Part shown: positions 55,091 to 64,000 of the stretch, one piece after another
Layout: every line of letters begins with the position of its first letter
Numbering within the stretch: the first letter of the stretch is position 1
Assembly (NCBI GenBank): GCA_946811185.2
Contig: OX328099.1
Coordinates: 36,939,299-37,003,298 of the forward strand
Direction of reading: 5' to 3'
Source: Hippopus hippopus
Lineage: Eukaryota > Mollusca > Bivalvia > Cardiida > Cardiidae
DNA length: 64,000 bases
The notes under the pieces: model-generated
What the model saw: only the letters and a program-made list of their open reading frames with translations
Database searches by the model: none
Told to the model about the DNA's origin: nothing
Made by a program: the position numbers and the translations under genes

Positions 55091-58025
55091 TTTTGTCTGG
55101 TGAAGAGTTAATTATTAATTCCTTACTGTACAAACCTATTTTAGACCAACGAAAAATAATGCAATGTACATAAAGGAGAAACGTATGAAAGAAAAGAAAA
55201 TACCTTCTTTGAATCCTGGAAAAGCTTTTTTGCGATCCGTGTTTCAATCAAGTCATGATACTGTTAGGTCTTTCTTGATTTGTATATAGAACATATCTGG
55301 AAACTACATGTAGAAATTGTACAGGGGCCCTTTTATTTCTGGTGACCCCAACAATTACTTTTTTTTTTTTAATGCAGTTTACCAAAATGATTTTCTTTCC
55401 CTCAAAAGTTTCTCTTTTCTTTCACTAATTCTACTTTTGTTATTGGTCTACAATTAGCCTGTACAGTAATTTATGAAATTCGAATTCTGTAACAATTTTG
55501 TTGCAATTTATCCCATTACATTGAAAAAGACACCGGTTATTTTTCGGTATGTATAAACGCGTTTTTTTACAACCCTAAAAAGACGTTTTTTGAAAACTTT
55601 GTGAGACAAGGACAAAATCCTAAGTATGAGCATTGTCTTCTTTTCTCACAATGTACCCTTTTCTTTCAAAAACAAGTCCGTCGTTTGCACCACTAGTAAT
55701 TTATTGGTCAGCAAATGCTTTCATTAAGGAGGAGTCTAACAATAGTTATTATCTATTTTCTAATTCTATTTCTTCAATTTAAGATTTTAAGAATGTTAAC
55801 ACATTGCTCACTTAATTATTATTATTACTTTTTTTTTTTTTTTTTTTCAATTCAAGATTTCAAGAAAGTTAACACAGTGCTCACTCACTATTAAATGACA
55901 ATCTACGAACGTTTGATGATACATAAAAACATGAGCAAGCACTTAAACATAATGATTGTACAATTTTGTCCGTTTCCGAAACAACCGGATCATAAGTACA
56001 TGGGCTACTCTTGTGACAAAATGGGATGATTATGTAACTTCCGGTGGTAAATAACCCTAACACCGCTGAATGACCATGAGCGTAGCTCTGGCGAGACGGT
56101 GTTCAATGCATCTCCGTGATGCATTATACCAAGCAAGCCATCACATATGTATGGATCTATAAAATCATTTTTCACCAACTGAATAATGAGGTAGACTCGT
56201 CCTTTTGTCATGCAGAAAATTGACCGATTGCAAAAAGTTCCGACACAGTTCAGCCTGCGAAGGCTGATGTCGCCGATACTTTTTGCAGGTGTATTTAACC
56301 CCTTTTTCATAAGGCATGACTGAAATGAAAACGATGATTTCCAGCCTGTAGTTAAAACCATACACGTGTATTGCAAATTCAAAGTTGTTTACAAGTTTGC
56401 CCGAAAAGCTCACCATGTCGGACAGTGTAGATCTAAGATCAGATTGCATGTCATCTGCAGTCTGATATTGATCTACATGGTCCACAAAAAGCGTCTTGAG
56501 TAACGCTTATCAGCCTAAATTTTCCTAACTTTTAACTGACCTCTTGTTTATAAGACCCCGAAGGGTAAAGCTTGCATCATAGCCTAGTACAACCTGTCTC
56601 AGTGGCCTCTTTTGTTATGCATTATGATTATGCAAGAAACCTGTATTAAGGACGCATATATTTAATTCCCAAATAAGGCAAATACGTTGGAATATGCCCG
56701 TGTTGATGGGAGTTATTCAGATTTTCATAATCTCACTGAACTTCGAAAAAATATGTATCACTAAATTATGTAAGCCGATACAAGGCAAATCATCAGTAAA
56801 GGAGAATGACCAAAGTAAGAAAAAATATTTTCCAGTGGTAGATCTTTTTCCTTAATGGGCTACATAGCCTCTTACTGTATTTTAAGATTTTGCGCAAGAG
56901 CTTCGCACAGACTTCTTGGTATGTAACATGGTCAACATAGCACACGTCGATTATAGGAGTCATATTCACCTCAGCATGTTGACGTCCTATCTGATTACAT
57001 AATAAATATAGACGGAGTTACAAATTGCAAAACGATCACCCGGTTCTTTAAACGCCAAAACATGCACCTTCTTACATGGTGTAGCCGTACAGTTTCTATT
57101 TGATTGCAAAGAAAACTGTGTCTGATTTTTTAAACTGTGTTTTGCAAGAAATTTTGTTTTAGGACATGAAATGCTCCTTTTAAGCAAACACCCGTTTAAA
57201 AAAAAAACAATAAACAGTAAACCTATCCCTTGGGTGCTTGCTCAGTACCGATTAATTATACTGTATCTCCTTTTTTACCCAACATGTTTTTAGTTTCAAA
57301 CCAGTGTGAGGCCTTGTCTGTTGGATTTCCATCTAGGATCTGAGCTCCCCGACATTTCCCCCCCCCCCCCCTCGCGGAACATTCATAGAGAGAACAACTT
57401 ACTTTGGTGCAGCGTGATTCCATTTTATCCTATCAAATGACCCAAAGCGGGGAGGGTGGCGGAGAGGTGCAAAAATAATCAAGGAATCTTTCGAGTGTAA
57501 TTTTAAGAAAAAATCATTGCCGGGCATATTCTGAATCTCCTTCATTGCAGTTTGCTTGTATACTTTGTGCTTAGCGCCTTTTCCAACCTAATTTCAGTTA
57601 TACCGCGGCGGCCAGTGCCCCTATATCTATGCATACCCGAAGTTTCTTTTGCCAGCACTTTGCAAAACATTCTTTGTTCGAATGCTTTCGTGAAATCTTG
57701 CACCGCTGAAAGAAGAGCAAATCCTGTGGCTATTGTTATTATCGCTCCTCGTAAAGTAGAGCTTACTTTGACGAAGCCTGAAGCCTGGAATCGGACAATT
57801 GACCCCTGGGTTTAACTCTTTGCCAAACCACAAAAATACTAGACTTGTCAAAACTGAAGGCATTTTGCAGACGACTAATTCAGTGAGGTTCAAATGATGA
57901 GATTGGGCTTTGAGGAGGTAGAAAACATTGTAGGAACGGAGAAAGTGCTGGTTATCAGCCGATGATTTCTCCATTTTCCATAATGTTTTCAAAAGCCCTT
58001 CTTTCGGGGTATTTAAAACTCCGCT
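55091..58025. other. Repeat-rich non-coding stretch
   Basis: Family D at 55590-55652 and 57922-57995; family B at 56077-56323; family A at about 56420-56485; T-runs at 55358 and 55830; C-run at 57360. No supportable gene. Confidence 0.5.
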
Positions 58026-58040
58026 TTGTGCAGTAAAGGG

Positions 58041-59003
58041 TTAAAAGTACGTTATATACCCACTAACCGGCTGGATTTGTTTCATAACTACCTTCGTAAT
58101 AGACGACTCTGCATGTGCTTGGTAGAACCTGAAGATGCTGAACACTATTTTTTCAGATGCAATCTTTTTGTTAGACAGAGACTACACTTGTTTAATTCTA
58201 TTCAGCACCTTAATCCGTTAAACCTAAATATGGTGGCATATTTCTGCCGCGAGAAACGAGATAGCTATCATGATAATTTTAGAAAACTATCTTGATAAAA
58301 CAAAGTTTCCTGGAAATATTATCTAGATAATAAAAATTTTCACGATAAAAATATCGCGATAATTCAACCTGTTATCATGATTTTTTTTGCTTTCGTGCCC
58401 ATAACTGACGTTCACGGTAGCTATAATTAGATACGGTTTCGGAACATCTTCGTCTACAACCTTATGAATTCTCCTTTCCCCTGAATGGTTTTAAAGTGTT
58501 CGTAGGAGGCATTTCGAGTCGTCTTTTTGATTTTAGAGATTTCCTTCAATTCGAGTCTTGTCAAAATTTACCAATTAAGCTACAATTATTAATTATTCGA
58601 ACTTTTACTTCCTGCAATCTTGTGAAGTCAAAAACTACCGAGTTCATCCAAATGATAAATTTTCTATTTATAGATATCGAGAAACAGGTAGAACTATCAC
58701 GATAATTTTATCTTGCATGTCAGCTTCGTGCACGATTGAGAAATTTTGCGTTGAAATATTAAGTTTATCGTGATTTTTTTTCAGGAAACTTTTCACTATC
58801 TCGATAAAATTTCCAGGAAACTTTAATTTATCGCGATAGTTTTGTAAAATTATCATGATATCTATCTCGTATCTCGTGGCAGAAATATGCCACCATACCT
58901 AAATGATCTACTTTTTGGTAAACCATCCTTAACAGAACGAGAAAATTCGGAATTATTTGTATCAGTCCAGGAGTATATTCAACAAACTGGTCGATTTACT
59001 TGA
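58041..59003 (+). mobile_element. LINE 3' fragment split by an 8-bp-target element
   Basis: Left part 58041-58229 encodes the C-terminal LINE zinc motif (CMCLVEPEDAEHYFFRC). Right part 58897-59003 continues the same frame (NDLLFGKPSLTEREN) to TGA 59001-59003. The frame is exactly continuous if the intervening element and one copy of its target duplication are removed. Confidence 0.85.
58230..58896. mobile_element. Inverted-repeat DNA element, family G, 8-bp target duplication
   Basis: 667 bp with ends ATGGTGGCATATTTCTGCCG and its inverse, extending inward through gagatagctatcatgataat. Perfect direct repeats ACCTAAAT at 58222-58229 and 58897-58904. Non-coding interior full of TATCATGATA and TATCGCGATA palindromes. 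Eight-base duplications suggest hAT- or P-type mobilisation. Confidence 0.9.
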
Positions 59004-59065
59004 TATAAGTATATTTCGGAACGTTCTGATGTTTCTTTTTAATATGCTGGAGTAAATGGACAAAA

Positions 59066-59066
<1 letters not shown>

Positions 59067-59097
<31 letters not shown>

Positions 59098-59103
59098 TGT
59101 CTC

Positions 59104-59150
<47 letters not shown>

Positions 59151-59182
59151 CTGTCTCTCTGTCTCTCTGTCTCTCTCTCTCT
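59067..59182. repeat. CT microsatellite
   Basis: About 115 bases of CTCTCTCTGTCT repeats. Confidence 0.95.
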
Positions 59183-59486
59183 TGTGCATTTTAATTAGTT
59201 GTAGTTGTGTGAACACTTGTATATTTACATTGTAGGGGGAGGGTCGACCCCATTTCCATGTATATTTGAGAGAAAATGAATATGTTTAATTAACCGGCCG
59301 GACTCCTCTGTTGAAATTTGACGAACATGTGTATTATCTTTGATTTAGAATCTATGGTCACGAGGGCATCCTATCCCATATTTTAACCCTTGTCCTGCCA
59401 AATAAATGAAATGAAAGTTTCAAGCCGATAGTACAAACCGAATATTGTTATTTGAATTCATTTTTTGGGGAGAAACATATCCTTAT

Positions 59487-59580
59487 CGGACAGTGTAGAT
59501 CCAAGATCAGACTGTGCAGTCTGATCTTGATCTATCTGTCCGTTAAAGGTCAGTGAGTCGCGCTTAGCAGCCTAAGGGTT
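59487..59580. repeat. Family A palindrome
   Basis: cggacagtgtagatccaaga-tcagactgtgcagtctgatcttgatct, with the tail cagtgagtcgcgcttagcag. Confidence 0.8.
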
Positions 59581-60418
59581 AATATCGATCTCTATTGATA
59601 GGCAGGCCAGCTCTGTCGGAAATCATTATGTAACTGGCGGATGTAAACACTATCTGCAAATCCGTGTGCGCCTTCTCATCATGATTGGCAATGCACTTGC
59701 TCTAGCCTAGTCAGGGATTGTTTGTAAATATGACTATACGATCCCTGACATAGTGCTCAACTGATTGGTTAAATCACGGATATAATATACTTGTCTATGG
59801 TTGCATATTTTTGCCGCGAGATACGAGATAGCTATCATGATAATTTTAGAAATCTATCGTGATAAAACAAAGTTTCCTGGAAATATTATCTAGATAAAAA
59901 AAAAAAAAAATTCACGATAAAAATATCGTGATAATTCTACCTGTTATCATGATTTTTTTTTTTTTGCTTTAGTGCCCACAACTGACATTCACGGTATCTA
60001 TAATTAGATATGGTTTCGGAACATCTTCGTCTACAACCTTATGAATTCTCCTTTTCCCTGAATGGTTTTAAAGTGTTCGTAGGAGGCATTTCGAGTCGTC
60101 TTTGTGATTTTACAGGTTTCTGTTCATTTCGAGTCTTGTCAAAATTTACCAATTAAGCTACAATTATTAATTATTCGAACTTTTACTTCCTGCAATCTTG
60201 TGAAGTCAAAAACTACCGAGTTCATCCAAATGATAAATTTTCTATTTATAGATATCGAGAAACAGGTACACTATCACGATAATTTTATCTTGCATGTCAG
60301 CTTCGTGCACGATTGAGAAATTTTGCGTTAAAATATTAAGTTTATCGCGATATTCTTTTCAGGAAACTTCTCACTATCTCGATAAAATTTCCAGGAAACT
60401 TTAATCTGTCTCGATAGT

Positions 60419-61663
60419 ATGGTGGCATATTTCTGCCGCGAGATACGAGATAGCTATCATGATAATTTAAGAGAAGTATCGTGATAAAACAAAAATTTTC
60501 ATGATAAAAATATCGCGATAATTCTAACTCTTATCATGATTTTTTCTGCTTTCGTGCCTACAACTGACATTCATGGTACCTATAATTAGATACGGTTTCG
60601 GAACACCTTCGTCTACAACCTTATGAATTCTCCTTTTCCAGGGATGGTTTTAAAGTTGTTCGTAGGAGGCATTTCGAGTCGTCTTTGTGATTTTACAGAC
60701 CTCTGTTCATTTCGAGTATTGTCAAAATTTACCAATTAAGGTACAAAAAAAATTGTTAATGATTCGAAATTTTACTTACTGCAATCTTATTAAAGGGCAA
60801 CTCCAGACCAAAATTTTCATTTCCAAATCGGATAAAACTAATTTAAAGCCTTAATCTACCTCAGAAATCGTATCCTCTCTTTAACATTCACGAACAATGT
60901 CAAATCCAGCACACATCCTGAATTTGCTATTAAAGTTAAATCCATTTTTTATTTTTTCACTTGATCTTCATTTATTTTCCTACGTGTTTTTTTTTTTTTT
61001 TCACAATTTCAGATTTGTTTCTTTCATCAACAACAACGTTAAAAGATTGTCCTGCCCTCCATATCATGCAGTAAACGTTTTTGATCGTCTGCAAAATACA
61101 GGGTCAGTCCATTTCCTACATACTGAGACATGTAAGGCGTAAAATTTAAGTGGAAATACCAACGTGGACAAAAATTATTTAACTCTCTTCTTCCGTATTT
61201 CTCGCTGTAATCATGTACGAGATGACAGATGCAGATTGCTGACCATAAAAATGCAGCGTAAATTAAAAATTTATATCTGCATACAAACTTTACACAAGAT
61301 TTTAGTGCGCCAACTTTTTATTTTGCGAAAAGAATTGTGTGTTCCATCAATGCAAAGGGTTAATTCGGCGCCTCTTTGATGTTGGTATAGCACCGTTGTG
61401 GTCTCACATATTTTTTTTGCCCGGCTTGCAGCTGGGGGTTAACAAGCACTTGTCCTAAACATGTCATGTACAAAGTTACTCTTTTGTTTTCACGACCATA
61501 TTGAGCCCTTTTTCTTATAAAATGTGAATGGAATTTGGAATTTTACACAGGTTAAATGGGTAAGTCTAACGTCATAACTTTTTTATTTTCCTCATTCATA
61601 CGATCTTAAATAAAAAAAAAATCCCATAATCTGCTTGTCGAATTTCTATTCTAACTACCCTCC

Positions 61664-61699
<36 letters not shown>

Positions 61700-62597
61700 C
61701 GCTCGCTCGCTAGCTCTCATATGAAAGAGATGGATAATCAACAGTGAATTCACCATTGATTTCTTGCCTCATTTAAATTTCTGTGGGGCCCCATGGCTGC
61801 TGAGCGCGACTCAGTGACCTTTTCCGAACAGTGTATATTAAGATCAGACTGCACAGAACGTGCAATCTGGTCTTATGTACAGTGTCCAGTACGGAGATAT
61901 CTATTTTTGTAACTCCAAAAACTAGCACTATTCGAAATTTTGCAATCGGCATGAAGGTTTATTTAACCTGTTGAGGATTAATGGTAAATCTGATATTAAG
62001 CCACGTCATTCGGTTCAGACAGACAGACAGCAGACTGGCGAATAAATAGTCATCTCCTGGCTCGAAGTAGTGCTTAAACTCGGCACCCGGCATACGACAG
62101 TCGTCTCCCGACATGAAGGAAGATAAGGCTGTGAGAAAAAAAAGTCAGTATCAGAGCAAATTAATAGTACACAGAAGCCGAAATAAGTGTGGCGTCACAT
62201 CCGGTTTATCGCAGATTTTCCAAACTTGCACAGGTGTGCAACCACATTTTCGCTTATAACATTGAAATACGGTTTTCAATTTTAAGATTGTTTTCATTAA
62301 AGGATTCATATATCGAAAATGAGATTTTGGCTGTAGTTGCCCTTTAAGTCAAAACTACCGAGTTCATCCAAATGATGCATTTTCTATTTATAGATATCAC
62401 AATAGTTTTATCTCGCATGTCAGCTTCGAGCACGGTCGAGAAATTTTGCGATAAAATATTAGTTTATCGTGATACTTTTATCAGGAAACTTTTCACTTTC
62501 TTGATAAGATTTCCAGGAAACTTTTAATTTATCGCGATAGTTTACTAAAATTATCATGATAGCTATCTCGTATCTCGTGGCAGAAATATGCCACCAT
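60419..62597. mobile_element. Family G element, inner copy
   Basis: Full TIRs ATGGTGGCATATTTCTGCCG at 60419 and its inverse ending at 62597; flanks tcgatagt and acgatagt (seven of eight match). Itself interrupted at 60794-62343 by a TTAA-flanked element. Confidence 0.85.
60794..62343. mobile_element. TTAA-flanked element nested in the inner family G copy
   Basis: 1,550 bp between TTAA 60790-60793 and TTAA 62344-62347. Ends AGGGCAACTCCAGACCAAAA and the inverse GGCTGTAGTTGCCCT match with a few differences. Contains a CT/GCTC microsatellite (61668-61712) and a family A palindrome (61830-61895). No transposase seen. Confidence 0.82.
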
Positions 62598-62696
62598 ACG
62601 ATAGTTTTGTAAAATTATCATGATAGCTATCTCGTATCTCGCGGCAGAAATATGCCACCATACTTGTACATAAACAATCCCTAGTTAAAGGGTTCG

Positions 62697-64000
62697 GGGG
62701 GGGGGGGGGGAGGGGCACTTATTGGAAGCCGCTAGAAGGCGGCTTCCAGTAGGAATGTACCTAAACTATTTACCATGTAGATGATCAGTAATTATTCGAT
62801 TGGTTATTATTTTTGGAAATTTTCTATAAATATCATGTTAGTGCTACAAAATTACTCCACATGGCTCTTTCTTAAATAATTCAATCAGACCTACATGAAC
62901 ATGAAGTCTGGTTTTCTTGCAGTATAAGTTCATTCCCAAATAACAACGAAAATACAGAAAACTGAACTTCCTTTTATTGGCTAGTCCCCCGAACTTTTCC
63001 AGCTTAAAGGATTCCTTCCTTGTTCCCAAACGAAATTGTAATGCTTTCCGTCTGTCACAGGCTTTCCCACCTCTAAACGGTTTTCGCATTTGTCTACTTT
63101 TTTACAAGACAAAATAATGATAGTTATGAGGTGGACAGCATCTTAGAATATGATAATCAGAAGCAGTTTTACGTACAAGTGTTTCGCTCAGTTTTAATCT
63201 GTACAGATAATAGGGCGGTTAACCTTTGGTCAAGTTATAGACTGGTTACCTCCCTACAAAGAGCAGTCTACTTCAGCTATTTATAGAAAACCCTTTTTTC
63301 TTCCCTTCGTCGACACTTTAGCCGAATGGAATTTTGTTACATGGACGATCTACCTTATGAGCCCTGTAAAATTTAGCATTTAAGGTGTTGTGTGTCGAAG
63401 CTGTTATGATCAGACTGTAAGTTTCTGTACAGTATGGTCCTGATCTACTATACCCGTGAAAAATGTATGGATCGTGATGTAAGTTGTCCACAAAAATTAC
63501 CAAAGTGGTGCATAGTGCTCAGGGTTGAAACTGTTCGAAAATGACAGAAATAGATCAAGATCAGACAGTACATAGTCTGTGTAATATTTTTTAAATATTT
63601 TATAAGATATTGTAAACGTAACAACTTCTTGTTTCTTTTTCCTTACTCAGTATATTAATTTCATTCGGTGTAGTTGAAAGGTTAAAGTTATTACCGAACC
63701 TATCACTGTGCATATACAACTTTTTTTTTTTTTACGTCGCTGCTGGTAAAGGGTTTGAATGGCTCTTGAAGTTTACATTAGAAGATTTATAGGTTTGTAC
63801 AAGGCCTATGCAGAAAATGGTTCAAAGTAATTTTTATTAAACGGTTTACGAATATATATAGTAATAGTTAAGTAACTATGTTGTTGTTGAATAGATTCAG
63901 ATCCTTAAAGACTTAACAAAAAATTGTTTTTTTTAGTGGTTCGCGCCAACTGTGAAGGCTATGATCAAAAGAATTTTGGAGATACTATGCAAAAGTCTCT
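62697..64000. other. Non-coding right edge
   Basis: A G-run at 62696-62710. Family A remnants lie at 63405-63455 and 63545-63590. No supportable gene; the open frame at 62844-63089 (-) has no motif. Confidence 0.45.

Larger units (their letters stand above)
59797..62661. mobile_element. Family G element, outer copy carrying a second family G element
   Basis: Begins ATGGTTGCATATTTTTGCCG at 59797 and ends with the inverse TIR at 62661. Flanks are acttgtct and acttgtac (six of eight bases match). Near its right end it is interrupted by the element at 60419-62597. Confidence 0.8.

Noticed and set aside
58962..59216. Arg/Glu-rich frame on the minus strand
   Set aside because: Translation of the CT microsatellite.
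62844..63089. 81-residue basic frame
   Set aside because: No recognisable motif or gene context.
1..64000. CRISPR array or bacterial-type operon
   Set aside because: No regularly spaced direct repeats with unique spacers; spliced genes and SINEs show a eukaryotic genome.

Overview
The window looks like nuclear DNA of a marine mollusc, most likely a bivalve. Reasons: an opine (octopine-type) dehydrogenase gene, a spliced TMEM26-like gene with canonical introns, tRNA-derived SINEs with perfect 12-bp target duplications, non-LTR retrotransposon pieces, and very many short palindromic or inverted-repeat elements. Species assignment is inference.

Host genes. (1) 1-1545 (+) is the open 3' exon of a tyrosine-motif-rich, acidic cytoplasmic-type protein with an 87-residue tandem duplication. 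(2) 14366-13164 (-) is a complete, uninterrupted opine dehydrogenase whose ATG sits just behind a splice acceptor. (3) 43012-44076 (+) is an unrecognised intronless coiled-coil protein. (4) 54346-49837 (-) is a three-exon TMEM26-family membrane protein; its exon phases join exactly to 355 residues. The rest of the flanks is repeats: nested SINEs, several MITE families (8-bp, TTAA and TA target sites), satellite-like blocks, LINE fragments and microsatellites.

The centre (about 28819-42890, about 14.1 kb) is one Polinton/Maverick-type, virus-like DNA element bounded by about 0.98-kb terminal inverted repeats. On the minus strand it carries protein-primed DNA polymerase B (with N-terminal SAP-like repeats), a NUMOD/SAP-like protein, a dUTPase-fold-like protein, a pVI/pX-like membrane-active protein, a penton-like minor capsid candidate, a FtsK/HerA packaging ATPase, a RING-finger protein and a DUF2738-type ssDNA-binding protein. 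On the plus strand it carries a phospholipase-A2-like domain fused to an integrase with chromodomain, an adenain-like cysteine protease, and a repetitive fibre-like protein. Replication, integration, capsid maturation, packaging and host-attachment functions can thus be assigned, but I cannot find a double-jelly-roll major capsid protein. Almost every large gene has one or more breaks: mostly single-base shifts in homopolymers, three internal stops, a missing start codon, and loss of the integrase catalytic glutamate region. The copy is therefore decaying, or the assembly has homopolymer errors, or both. Most element genes have a TATATAA-like box only about 3-12 bases before the start codon, a virus-like compact promoter arrangement.

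The right end (58-63 kb) shows transposons inserted into transposons, three levels deep, with readable target duplications. I ran no searches: family names come from motifs and gene order read by eye.
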